Assembly (NCBI GenBank): GCA_963700895.1
Contig: CAVOZI010000032.1
Coordinates: 15,606 to 79,605 of the forward strand
DNA: 64,000 nucleotides
From: Anderseniella sp963700895
Lineage (GTDB): Bacteria; Pseudomonadota; Alphaproteobacteria; Rhizobiales; Aestuariivirgaceae
Direction: 5' to 3'
Below the pieces are notes generated by a model. It searched no databases and was not told the DNA's origin. It saw only the letters and a program-made list of their open reading frames with translations. This document shows positions 16,904-24,626 of this stretch, in pieces (within the stretch, counting starts at the first letter, position 1; each line of letters starts with the position of its first letter). The translations under genes were made by a program, and so were the position numbers.

Positions 16904-17291
16904 GGAGGGCGAGACTATCCAAAGCCCGGCTTGCCAGCAATGCGGAAATGACGCTTTTGAACCATGTTGCGTCGCAACAAAAATGGCTGAAAAGGGGCGG
17001 CCAAATGGCGGGTTCGGGCAGGGCTGGTCAGGAATGTCGCAGCTGCGTAATCCTTGCGCAGACGGTACTGAAAGGCGGTTTTTTCCACATCTCCATTATT
17101 GCACCTATCATCTTGTTTTTGTTTGATTAATTCAGATGTTAACGGAGTGTGAAGCTTGCCATGCGAAAACTGCATATCTGCTATCTGATTGGGCATCTGG
17201 TGCGGATGTGGTGCGCCGCCATATACGGCTGCAACGAATTGAATGCAGTGCAACAACGCGCCCTGCAGTTTCGAATACAGGAGTGAAGACA
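16904..17291. other. 388-base stretch without a recognised gene
   Basis: Divergent spacer between pepP and the DUF1127 gene. It is locally AT-rich around 17080-17140 and should carry promoters for both genes. The DUF1127 frame stays open back to 17136, but no family similarity is visible there. Two TTAA blocks near 17127-17142 are eight bases apart, one too many for a CtrA site. No RNA gene was recognised. Confidence 0.5.
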
Positions 17292-17501
17292 ATGGTAGTG
17301 GTAGTCGCAGATCGCGCCGTTGAAATGCGCGACGCCGCCGGCTTGGATTTCCTTGGCATCGCCCGCCGTTCGGTTGGCAATGTCCGCTGGTATCTGAACC
17401 GCCGCAAGGTGCAGAAGCGCCTCGAAGCTCTTGACGACCGTCTGCTGGAAGACATCGGCCTGACCCGCGCCGACATCAGCAACTACGTTTGGGGCCGCTG
17501 A
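17292..17501 (+). CDS. DUF1127 domain small protein
   Basis: Small basic protein of 69 residues starting MVVVVADRAVEM at ATG 17292, preceded by a good ribosome site (GGAG). The C-terminal half is the DUF1127 (YjiS-like) motif: RRKVQKRLEALDDRLLEDIG followed by LTRADI. Such Arg-rich short proteins are abundant in alphaproteobacteria; some act with small RNAs or in phosphate and carbon metabolism, but this one cannot be assigned. It stands alone and is followed by a clear hairpin terminator. Confidence 0.82.
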   Translation: MVVVVADRAVEMRDAAGLDFLGIARRSVGNVRWYLNRRKVQKRLEALDDRLLEDIGLTRADISNYVWGR

Positions 17502-17552
17502 CAAGCAGTTGCCCTGCAAGGGGCGGCAGCAGACAGCACCGGAATATCAAGG

Positions 17553-17581
17553 GGGATGGCTCAGGCCGTCCCTCTTGTTTT
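17553..17581 (+). terminator. Rho-independent terminator after the DUF1127 gene
   Basis: GGGATGGC (17553-17560), loop TCAG and GCCGTCCC (17565-17572) pair over eight positions with one G-U wobble, then TCTTGTTTT follows. It overlaps the last codons of the convergent prmA gene. Confidence 0.65.
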
Positions 17582-18454
17582 ATGGGCAAGCGTGAGGATG
17601 GCCCAGCCCTCGAGGTCGATGCGGTGAACGCATTTCATGCCACGGGCATGGTAGGCCGCAAGCACCAGGCGCGCCTGCTCTGAGGTCAGGCCCGCAAGGA
17701 TCAGCCTGCCGCCGCGAGCGAGGGTCTGGCTCAGGTCCGGCGCCAGCTGGACCAGCGGCCCGGCGAGGATGTTGGCGAAAACCAGCCCGTAGGGACCGGC
17801 ATCGCGAATGGCGATGTGATCGACGCCGGGCGCCACCAGGCAGCGCACCAGCGGCGAAACTTCGTTGATGGCGGCGTTCTCACGGGCAACCGTCACTGCT
17901 TCCGGGTCGATGTCGCTGGCGATGGCCGGTGATCTGGTCAGTTTCGATGCCGCGATGGCCAGCACGCCGGAGCCGCAACCGACGTCGAGGATGTTCATCG
18001 GGGTGACGGTCTTCAACACTTCCTGCAGCGCCATGAGGCACCCGCGGGTCGTATGGTGGTGGCCAGTACCGAAGGCGAGGCCTGCATCGATCTCAAGCGA
18101 AACGGACCCGGCGGGCCGCCGGTCGCGGTCGTGGCTGCCATGCACGAACAGCCGCCCGGCGACCACTGGCGCCAGCCCTGCAAGGCTCTCGCGCACCCAG
18201 TCGGTGTCCGGCAGGCGCTCGATGCTGACGGCAATGCCCTCGATTTCTGCAAACGCCAGCGCCTGCGCCACGTCTTCCACGGACGGTTCGGCATCATACA
18301 GCGCCTGCACCGCCCACAGGTCGCGTGACTCGTCGGTCTCGGTCATCGATACGGCGAGGGCTTCCGGCCAGGCTGCCTGTTCCAGCGCGTCGGAAACGGC
18401 CTGGGCAAGCGTGCGGGGCAAGGGGTCGGTCGTGGCGGCGAATGGTGTTGTCAT
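17561..18454 (-). CDS. prmA: Ribosomal protein L11 methyltransferase PrmA
   Basis: SAM-dependent methyltransferase that trimethylates ribosomal protein L11. The 297 residues carry the PrmA-specific FGTGHHHTTRGCL, then the SAM motif ILDVGCGSGVLAIAA and SDIDPEAV. FANILAGPLVQLAP replaces the usual NILA catalytic-side motif in the expected place. It is transcribed away from the MFS gene at 18529. Its stop lies inside the hairpin that terminates the DUF1127 gene, so the two convergent genes overlap in their 3' signals. Confidence 0.9.
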   Translation of the reverse strand: MTTPFAATTDPLPRTLAQAVSDALEQAAWPEALAVSMTETDESRDLWAVQALYDAEPSVEDVAQALAFAEIEGIAVSIERLPDTDWVRESLAGLAPVVAGRLFVHGSHDRDRRPAGSVSLEIDAGLAFGTGHHHTTRGCLMALQEVLKTVTPMNILDVGCGSGVLAIAASKLTRSPAIASDIDPEAVTVARENAAINEVSPLVRCLVAPGVDHIAIRDAGPYGLVFANILAGPLVQLAPDLSQTLARGGRLILAGLTSEQARLVLAAYHARGMKCVHRIDLEGWAILTLAHKTRGTA

Positions 18455-18528
18455 GGCCGCCGCTTATGTCAGCGACGGCGAGGCTTGTCGATATGCGCTG
18501 AGGGCAATCCACCGTTGCATCATCTGAA

Positions 18529-20001
18529 ATGGCGGCTGACCCGGCGTCCGCCAGGGCCTATACAGGGCAGACGATGCCTTCCTCCTCTTCTCCATTGAAC
18601 ACCGATGCACCGGCAGCGGCGCCGTTCTGGCTGATCCCGCTGGTGGTTGCGTCGGCGCTGTTCATGGAGAACATGGACTCGACCGTCATCGCCACCTCGC
18701 TGCCCGCAATCGCGGATGATCTCGGCGAGGATCCGGTGATCCTGAAGCTGGCGTTCACGGCCTACCTGTTGTCGCTGGCTGTGTTCATCCCGGTGAGCGG
18801 CTGGTGCGCCGACCGGTTCGGGGCGCGGCGCATCTTCCAGGCGGCGATCCTGGTCTTTTCGGTTGCGTCGATCGGCTGCGCGATGGCGCGCGACCTGACG
18901 GAACTGGTGGCGGCGCGCACGCTGCAGGGCGTCGGCGGGGCAATGATGGTGCCGGTGGGACGGCTCATCCTGCTGCGCTCGGTGCCGAAGAAGGACCTGG
19001 TGCGGGCGCTGGCCTGGCTGACCACGCCCGCCCTGGTGGCGCCGGTGGTGGGGCCGCTGATCGGCGGGTTCATCACCACCTATTTCCACTGGCGCTGGAT
19101 ATTCTGGATCAACATTCCCTTCGGCGTGCTGGCCATCGTACTGGCCCAGGTCTACATGCCGGCCTCGCAGCACTACGGCACACGGCCGATGGACTGGCGC
19201 GGCTTCTTCCTGTCCGGCTGCGGCTTCGTGGGGCTGATTGCCGGGGCATCGGTGATGGGCCGCGACTTCCTGCCGGGCTGGGCGGCGCCGGGCATGATGG
19301 CGGCTGGGGGTGCATTCCTGTGGCTGTATGTGCTGCATGCCCGCCAGGCGGCAGCGCCGATGCTGGATCTGGCCCTGTTCCGCATCGCCACCTTCCGGCA
19401 AAGCGTGCTGGGCGGCAGTTTCTTCCGTATTGCCGTGGGCGCCATTCCGTTCCTGCTGCCGCTGCTGCTGCAGGTGGGCTTCGGGCTCAACCCGTTCCAG
19501 TCCGGCGCCATAACCTTTGCGGCGGCGGCGGGTGCGCTGGCGATGAAGATTACTGCACAGCCGATCCTCAGGCAGTTCGGATTCCGTAGGGTGCTGACGG
19601 TCAACGGCCTGATCTGCGCGGCGTTCTTCTTCGGTTACGCGCTGTTCACGCCGGAGACGGCGCACTGGCTGATCTTCGTCATCCTGATTGCCGGCGGCTT
19701 CTTCCGCTCCCTGCAGTTCACTTCGCTGAATGCGCTGGCCTATTCGGACGTTGACGAGAAGCAGATGAGCCAGGCGACCGGCATCGTGTCGGTTGGTCAG
19801 CAGGTTGCCCTGTCGGGCGGCGTGGCGCTGGCGGCGCTGGTGCTGGAAGGGGCGCGGCAATGGCGGGGCGACCCGGTACTGACGGCGGCCGACTTTGCCC
19901 CGGCATTTGCCGCCGTGGCGGCATTTTCGGTAGTGGCAGCGTTCATTCACCTGCGACTGGCGCCGGATGCAGGGGCGGAAGTGTCCGGCAAGAGAAGCTG
20001 A
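18529..20001 (+). CDS. MFS drug exporter, DHA2 (EmrB/QacA) type
   Basis: Proton-driven multidrug exporter with about 14 membrane helices in 490 residues. NMDSTVIATSLPAIADDLG and the motif A-like region GWCADRFGARRIFQ, followed by ARTLQGVGGAMMVPVGRLI, are standard for the DHA2 group. An EmrA-type membrane fusion partner is not adjacent, so it probably works alone in the inner membrane. Start may be ATG 18529 or ATG 18574; the latter begins just before the Ser-rich N terminus. Substrate unknown. Confidence 0.88.
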   Translation: MAADPASARAYTGQTMPSSSSPLNTDAPAAAPFWLIPLVVASALFMENMDSTVIATSLPAIADDLGEDPVILKLAFTAYLLSLAVFIPVSGWCADRFGARRIFQAAILVFSVASIGCAMARDLTELVAARTLQGVGGAMMVPVGRLILLRSVPKKDLVRALAWLTTPALVAPVVGPLIGGFITTYFHWRWIFWINIPFGVLAIVLAQVYMPASQHYGTRPMDWRGFFLSGCGFVGLIAGASVMGRDFLPGWAAPGMMAAGGAFLWLYVLHARQAAAPMLDLALFRIATFRQSVLGGSFFRIAVGAIPFLLPLLLQVGFGLNPFQSGAITFAAAAGALAMKITAQPILRQFGFRRVLTVNGLICAAFFFGYALFTPETAHWLIFVILIAGGFFRSLQFTSLNALAYSDVDEKQMSQATGIVSVGQQVALSGGVALAALVLEGARQWRGDPVLTAADFAPAFAAVAAFSVVAAFIHLRLAPDAGAEVSGKRS

Positions 20002-20242
20002 ACGGAGGCATTGTTTGGGCAGTCTTGCAGCGCGGTTGCCGGCAGAGCCAGCCCGATGCGCCATGGCCTGCCACGGGATGCCCGAAGCACGCGATGCCCG
20101 GCGGCGGCATCCGGCGCGCCAGAAAGGCCGCGAACAGCAGGATGAAAGCCACCCTGGCCATGCCAGCTAGGCAGGCGCACCGGGTGGGTTTGTGCACAAC
20201 TGCCGCCAAATCGCCTTTAAGCGGTGCAAGGAATCGGGGGAA

Positions 20243-20677
20243 ATGAAAGTCCGCAATCCGTTGGGGGGAGTTCTGCCGGTGACTGCCGTGAAATCTTTTG
20301 TATTGAAAGTGGTCATAGCGGCCATGCTCGTCTCCGGCATGGCGGGCGGCTTTGCCCATGCGGCGGGCACCGAAGGCACCATTTACGATCCGCAGCTGCT
20401 GTCACGGATGCAGTTTTCGGCTGCCCAACTGAGCAAGATCAAGCCGGTGCTGGACAGGTCCGAAGCCTCAATGGTGAAGGTTTTCGCCAAGTACCGGATC
20501 GACCCCAGGGCGAAGCCCGACTTCGACAAGCTGCGCGCTGCCTCCAGCGAGTTGCAGGCCATCGAAGCCTGGGAGAAGAAGCAGATGAAGAATATCCTCT
20601 CCAAGGAGCAGTATGCCGACTACCTGGAGATCCTCCAGGCCACGGCCGCCCAGGTGATCAAGGCCACCCGGGACTAG
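20243..20677 (+). CDS. Small secreted protein, weakly Spy/CpxP-like
   Basis: A 144-residue product starting at ATG 20243 behind GGGGGAA. Residues 1-42 form a signal peptide (FVLKVVIAAMLVSGMAGG, cleavage after AHA). The mature part is helical and charged. It has two spaced segments, MQFSAAQLSKIKPVLDRSE and ILSKEQYADYLEILQA, reminiscent of the LTXXQ repeats of periplasmic Spy/CpxP chaperones, but the similarity is too weak to call the family. Probably periplasmic. The neighbouring gene at 20788 also encodes a secreted protein on the same strand, 110 bases on. Confidence 0.7.
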   Translation: MKVRNPLGGVLPVTAVKSFVLKVVIAAMLVSGMAGGFAHAAGTEGTIYDPQLLSRMQFSAAQLSKIKPVLDRSEASMVKVFAKYRIDPRAKPDFDKLRAASSELQAIEAWEKKQMKNILSKEQYADYLEILQATAAQVIKATRD

Positions 20678-20787
20678 TGATCCGCTGCCCGGCGCTGCCG
20701 CCTTGACGGAAGGTTGCACTTGCGGGTCTTATCCGGTTTGCAACCGCCCTTACCCCGCCGCCGGGGAGCAAGCAGGAGAAAGTATCG

Positions 20788-21412
20788 ATGTGGCGTTTCA
20801 CCTTGGCTGCGGCAATCGCCGCCGCTCCCATGATCATTGCTGCAGCGCCAGCCCAGGCTGATGATGCGGCCTGCCTCGAGCGCTTCAAGTCGCTGGTCGC
20901 GGACGGTAATCCTGACCGGGGCCCGGTGCGGATACACGTGCAGCAGACAGTGGGCAACCAGCAGACCGAGAACTACTTCTACAGCGCCGGGAGCGGCTCG
21001 GCCGATGGCCTGATGGAGCCGCTCAAGAACATGGGCGACATGTGGGTGCTGTTCCGCAACAAGAAGATGTACACCTCCAACGATGCTGGCAAGACCTGGG
21101 CATTCGGCCGGGACATGGACGACGCATCGCAGCCGGAGGCCTACAAGGCACAGGTTCGCAAGGACCTTGAAACAGCGGCAAAGGTGGCCTGCGCCGAGGA
21201 TGCGCTGGATGGCGTTGCTCATGATACGGTCGAAGGCGAGTTCAACAGCTCGGCCCTGCAGGGCGCGTCGACGTTCAACAAGTACTGGATCAACCGCGAG
21301 ACGGGCTGGCTCACGCGCTATGTGAGCACCAGTGAGGCGGGTGGCGGCACGTTCGAGGTGACGCAAACGATCGAAGTCGTGGCCGGACCTGAAGCTGCCG
21401 GATCCGGAGTGA
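20788..21412 (+). CDS. Conserved secreted protein, apparently frameshifted near its 3' end
   Basis: Signal peptide (FTLAAAIAAAPMIIAAAPAQA, cut after AQA) then about 190 residues of unrecognised family: DDAACLERFKSL, a beta-rich middle with NKKMYTSNDAGKTWAFG, and NKYWINRETGWLTRY. The open frame runs on without a stop into the methyltransferase at 21421, giving a 518-codon fusion. However, a one-base change of frame near 21360-21372 would give the ending SWPDLKLPDPE and a TGA at 21410, and the methyltransferase has its own ribosome site (GAGGGGA) and ATG. I read this as two genes, the first with an extra base. A secreted signal fused to a cytoplasmic methyltransferase would make little sense. 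Confidence 0.6.
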
Positions 21413-21420
21413 GGGGACAC

Positions 21421-22344
21421 ATGACGGGGGCTGACGCGGACCACGATCCGCACCTGCTGGCGTTCTATGCGCGCCATCCGATTTCGGCGCGGCACATCAT
21501 CGACAAGGTGAAGGCGGCGCGCGGGCATCTCGACGGTGTCGCGCCGCAGGACCTGTGGCCGCACGACCAGGACCATTATGGCGGTCTGACCGCGAATGAA
21601 CGGCTGGCGCAGCGGGCGGGCCTCAAGCCCGGCCTGAAGGTGGCCGACTTCTGCGCCGGTCTTGGCGGGCCGGCGCGCTGGTACGCGGTAACCTTTGGCG
21701 TGGACGTGACCGGCATCGACATCACGCCGGAGCGGGTGAAGGGCGCAGGCGAGCTGACGAAGCTGGTGGGGCTGTCCGACCGGGTGCGCGTGGTCGAGGG
21801 CTCGGTGACGGAGGTGCCGCTGAATGACGCCTCCATGGATGCGGTGCTGAGCCAGGAGGCATTCCTGCACGTGCCGGACAAGCGCGCGGTGTTGAGCGAG
21901 GCGTACCGAGTGTTGAAGCCGGGCGGGCGGCTGGCCTTTTCCGACTGGGTGGCGCCGCAGCCGCTGACGCCTGACGTCGCCGAGGACATGTGGCGGGGCA
22001 TCGCCGCGCGAAGCTTGCAAAGCGCTGACGGCTACGTGGCGTGGATGCGCGAGCTGGGCTTCACTGACGTGCTGGTGGAGGACCTGACGCCCGAATGGGC
22101 GGTGGTGCTGGCCGAGCGGCAGAAGATGTACGTGGCGCTGATGGACGAAGCCCGCCGCGCCGGCGCACCTGCGGGCGACACGGCGTTCGCGGAAAGCTAC
22201 GTGCGGTTCGTCGGGCACGTGAAGGCTGGAAGGCTTGGCGGCGTGCGGGTAAGCGGGGTGAGGGGCGTTCAGAAGGGTAGTCAACGCCGTTTGCTTGATC
22301 TAGAGCATCCGCCGATCATGATGGATCATATCCTGCGGCATTGA
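21421..22344 (+). CDS. SAM-dependent methyltransferase with foreign C-terminal tail
   Basis: Class I methyltransferase starting MTGADADHDPHLLAFYA at ATG 21421, five bases after GAGGGGA. SAM-binding motif I is VADFCAGLGGPARW; motif II is VTGIDITPERVKGA; then LSQEAFLHVPDKRAVLSEA and VLKPGGRLAFSDW. This pattern resembles sarcosine/dimethylglycine N-methyltransferases and other small-molecule enzymes; the substrate is unknown. The family-like part ends near VRVSGVR (about 22260). The last 27 codons are not methyltransferase: they comprise a VapB-like scrap (QRRLLDL) and then the left end of an IS630 element, which supplies the stop. Confidence 0.78.
   Translation: MTGADADHDPHLLAFYARHPISARHIIDKVKAARGHLDGVAPQDLWPHDQDHYGGLTANERLAQRAGLKPGLKVADFCAGLGGPARWYAVTFGVDVTGIDITPERVKGAGELTKLVGLSDRVRVVEGSVTEVPLNDASMDAVLSQEAFLHVPDKRAVLSEAYRVLKPGGRLAFSDWVAPQPLTPDVAEDMWRGIAARSLQSADGYVAWMRELGFTDVLVEDLTPEWAVVLAERQKMYVALMDEARRAGAPAGDTAFAESYVRFVGHVKAGRLGGVRVSGVRGVQKGSQRRLLDLEHPPIMMDHILRH
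22303..22327. repeat. IS630 left terminal inverted repeat
   Basis: Outer 25 bases of the element, beginning GAGCATCCGCC directly after the target TA. It pairs with 23326-23350 with seven mismatches. Confidence 0.75.
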
Positions 22345-22920
22345 AGTACTTCCGGCATTCCTCCGGCTTGAAGAGATCGAGAAGGTTGCCGATGGTGTCC
22401 CATAGGCCGCCGATGGTTCGCTCGGCCGCTTTGCGCAGCAATGCCTTCAGCTTCGAGAAGGCCATCTCGATGGGGTTGAAGTCGGGGCTGTAGGGCGGGA
22501 GGTAGCGCAACTCGGCGCCGGCTGCTTCAATCATCGCCCGCACTGCCGACCCTTTGTGGCTGGAGAGATTGTCCATGATCACGACGTCGCCAGGGCGCAG
22601 TTCCGGGATCAGCACCTTTGCGATGTAGGTCTCGAATGCGTCACGGTTGATCGGCCCGTCGAGTACCCACGGTGCGATGAAGCCGCGCGTGGTGAGGGCG
22701 CCGACGAAGGTTGTGGTCTTCCAGTGCCCATGCGGGATGCCGGCCCTGAGCCGCTCGCCGCGCCGGCAGCGCCCGTAGCGGCGCGCCATGTTGGTCGAGG
22801 CCCAGGTCTCGTCGATAAAGACCAGCCGCTCCGGGTCGAGGTCGAGCTGATCCTCGAACCACTGCTCGCGTCGCTTCAGAATGTCGGGCCGGTCTTGTTC
22901 GGTGGCGTGCGCGGTCTTTT
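22316..22920 (-). CDS. IS630-family transposase, OrfB (DDE catalytic part)
   Basis: Catalytic half of the transposase, reached from OrfA by a -1 frameshift at a run of seven A (minus strand, 22923-22917). The DDE residues are in place: LVFIDETWAS (first Asp), VVIMDNLSSHKG (second Asp) and YSPDFNPIEMAFSKLKALLR (Glu), as in the IS630/Tc1-mariner superfamily. Frame B alone is open further upstream, to 23146, but has no sensible start there. The stop lies just inside the left inverted repeat. No internal stop, so it may be active if frameshifting works. Confidence 0.85.
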
Positions 22921-23277
22921 TTTGCGCGTGATCTTGTGGCGCTTGAGGAAGCGGCGGACCGTGCCGTCGCCGAAGACCAGACCCTTGTCGGCCAACTGGC
23001 GACGCAGTTCCTCCAGCGTGATGTCCGAGGTCTCCTCCAGCAGGGCCAGGATCGTCGCGCCATTCGCCTCGATCCGTCCCGAACGCCGGTCTCCGCCCAG
23101 CGCCTTCGGCTTCGGATTGCCCTGCTCGCGTTCCAGTTTGCCCCAACGGCTGACGCTGGCGGCGCCGACACCGAACCGCTCCGCCGCCTGGCGATGCGTC
23201 AGACCTGCGGCAACTGCCGCCAGAACCCGAACCCGAAGATCAACCGAAAGCGCTTTCGACATGCCTGCCGCCTCCAT
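22876..23277 (-). CDS. IS630-family transposase, OrfA (DNA-binding part)
   Basis: N-terminal half of the transposase. Residues MSKALSVDLRVRVLAAVAAG and LTHRQAAERFGVGAASVSRW form the first helix-turn-helix; a second lies at ITLEELRRQLADKGLVFGDG with TVRRFLKRHKI. At the codons AAA AAA (minus strand about 22925-22918) a run of seven A followed by G allows -1 slippage into OrfB, as in many IS630 members. Without slippage translation ends 17 codons later at 22876. Confidence 0.85.
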   Translation of the reverse strand: MEAAGMSKALSVDLRVRVLAAVAAGLTHRQAAERFGVGAASVSRWGKLEREQGNPKPKALGGDRRSGRIEANGATILALLEETSDITLEELRRQLADKGLVFGDGTVRRFLKRHKITRKKRPRTPPNKTGPTF

Positions 23278-23325
23278 CCGGCAGACAGTCTGAATCAGAT
23301 CAGAGCTGATTTGGGAACCCTCAGC

Positions 23326-23350
23326 GATTCATTCAGATGGGCGAACGCTC
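23326..23350. repeat. IS630 right terminal inverted repeat
   Basis: Outer 25 bases of the right end; read from the outside on the minus strand they begin GAGCGTTCGCC and match the left repeat at 18 of 25 positions. The target TA follows at 23351. Confidence 0.75.
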
Positions 23351-23352
23351 TA

Positions 23353-23421
23353 AAGGGCAAGTTCCAATGGGAAGGCGACCTGGATGCCATGCGGACGGAT
23401 AAGAAACCGGCGGGCGACTAG
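23353..23421 (+). pseudogene. C-terminal remnant of a VapB-like antitoxin, cut off by IS630
   Basis: After the IS the frame reads KGKFQWEGDLDAMR and ends at TAG 23421. The pattern GK-x-W-EGDLDAMR is the characteristic C-terminal end of a family of short VapB-type antitoxins. With the IS and one TA removed, the upstream codons (QRRLLDL, about 22282-22302) join in frame, as expected for that family. The N-terminal DNA-binding part is missing, and no VapC PIN-domain toxin follows. It therefore looks like the scrap of a toxin-antitoxin module that was already fused to the methyltransferase tail before the IS arrived. Family recognition is from memory of the motif. Confidence 0.45.
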
Positions 23422-23509
23422 CGTTGCGCCCCAGCGTGGAGCGTACTGTGCCAATGCATGCTTCGTCGATCATAAGAACGCGTGGTTCGGTTGGACGTGG
23501 GCCAGTCAA

Positions 23510-24613
23510 TCAGCCAAACAAAAGATCAGCGAGTGGATCACCTGCGTGTTCCATCAAGACCCCGCCGTCATTGAATTTCATGAAGGGCAAGTTCAAAAAT
23601 CCCTCATCAAGTTCGTAAGTGGCAAATGGATTGTGGATCAAGATCGGCTGACGGTTGCCATCAATTGCCGCCCAGTGCGGAGACTCAGGAAATAGAATTA
23701 CTGCACTGACATGCTGATTGGCTGGCTTCTCTTGGTAGCCCCAAAATCCATTTAAGTCTCGGCCTTCATGCAATTCGTGGGTATCCAAATTCACAATGAC
23801 TTTTGGCTTTCCAAAAAGACACTCCTGAAAGCTCCGCGTGTTATCGCCGGGGTGCTTCCAGTTTGCGAGTGCGATCACGAAGGGCGCTTGTAACGCGCCA
23901 TATCGCTTTGCCTTCAGCTCCAGGCGCCGTTTCATGTCCCCAGCCGGGTCAACCCAGCCCAAGCCGCCAGATAGTGTGCCAATCGCTCTATCGTATTGCG
24001 TTCCAGAACCAGTGTTTACCAATGAAATATCGATCGTCCAGCCATCTACTAGAATTTCCTCTGACGCCGTTTCGCCACTGGCAATGCCAAGGATGCTGTC
24101 AACAAAATCACGCACTGACTTGGTAATTCGATTAACTTTCGGGTTACTTCCGTCTGACGTTAAATCATGCACCGACAGCCAGTGTCCTGCTGGAAGCTTT
24201 AGCTGATTGATTGCATCAATGACCGGTGCCTTCCGGCGGGCTTCTTTATCAGATGCGTCCTCCGGCATTACGCAAGTAGCCTCTAGGTAGACTCCGACCT
24301 CTTCATTCTTGAGATAGAAATCAGGTCTTCGGCCTGAGGGTGACTCCGGATGGATCTGGACTTCAAAACCCTGCTTCGTGGCAACCCGGTGTAGAATTAT
24401 TTCCAATTCACCCGTAATGAACTGATTGGGGTCTTTTCGCATCGCCGACGCAAGGTTCCGCCCGTGATCCTCACCCATTTCACAAAGCCAGCGATTGAGG
24501 TGCTCGCGTTTTTGGGCCATTTCTGGTCGGGCGGATCGGTCGTAGAACTGAAAATGCGTTTCGGCCTCCGTCATTGGCCCATGACAATTGCGCTGTTTGT
24601 CGTCAAAAAGCAT
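23510..24613 (-). CDS. Orphan protein with a PD-(D/E)XK nuclease-like motif
   Basis: Unrecognised protein of 367 residues. The start is taken as ATG 24613 (MLFDDKQ) because a strong ribosome site, GGGGGTGAGA, lies ten bases before it; further upstream the frame only shadows uvrD. Residues 65-115 look like a PD-(D/E)XK nuclease core: acidic helix (GELEIILHRVA, Glu69 or Glu71), then GRRPDFYL (Asp98), then GVYLEATCV (Glu111, with Thr at the usual Lys place). The C-terminal half has no known motif. Base composition is visibly more AT-rich than both flanks, suggesting transfer. It begins 13 bases after the uvrD stop on the same strand, but is probably a later arrival. Function unknown; a defence or restriction role is a guess. 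Confidence 0.6.
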   Translation of the reverse strand: MLFDDKQRNCHGPMTEAETHFQFYDRSARPEMAQKREHLNRWLCEMGEDHGRNLASAMRKDPNQFITGELEIILHRVATKQGFEVQIHPESPSGRRPDFYLKNEEVGVYLEATCVMPEDASDKEARRKAPVIDAINQLKLPAGHWLSVHDLTSDGSNPKVNRITKSVRDFVDSILGIASGETASEEILVDGWTIDISLVNTGSGTQYDRAIGTLSGGLGWVDPAGDMKRRLELKAKRYGALQAPFVIALANWKHPGDNTRSFQECLFGKPKVIVNLDTHELHEGRDLNGFWGYQEKPANQHVSAVILFPESPHWAAIDGNRQPILIHNPFATYELDEGFLNLPFMKFNDGGVLMEHAGDPLADLLFG

Positions 24614-24626
24614 GGGTCGGATATTC

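Larger units (their letters stand above)
22303..23350 (-). mobile_element. IS630-family insertion sequence, 1048 bp
   Basis: Complete-looking element bounded by TA at 22301-22302 and TA at 23351-23352, the dinucleotide target that IS630/Tc1-mariner elements duplicate. The ends are imperfect inverted repeats: GAGCATCCGCCGATC on the left against GAGCGTTCGCCCATC read inward from the right, 18 of 25 bases identical over the outer 25. The inside is filled by a two-frame transposase on the minus strand. Removing the element and one TA rejoins the flanking frame exactly, proof that it inserted into a coding sequence. Confidence 0.9.

Noticed and set aside
15170..16951. 593-codon open frame opposite pepP
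   Set aside because: Antisense shadow of a well-supported aminopeptidase gene in GC-rich DNA; its translation shows no domain and is His/Arg-rich as expected for a reverse frame.
17127..17142. CtrA-like TTAA pair before the DUF1127 gene
   Set aside because: The spacing is eight bases rather than seven, and the site is 150 bases from the start codon.
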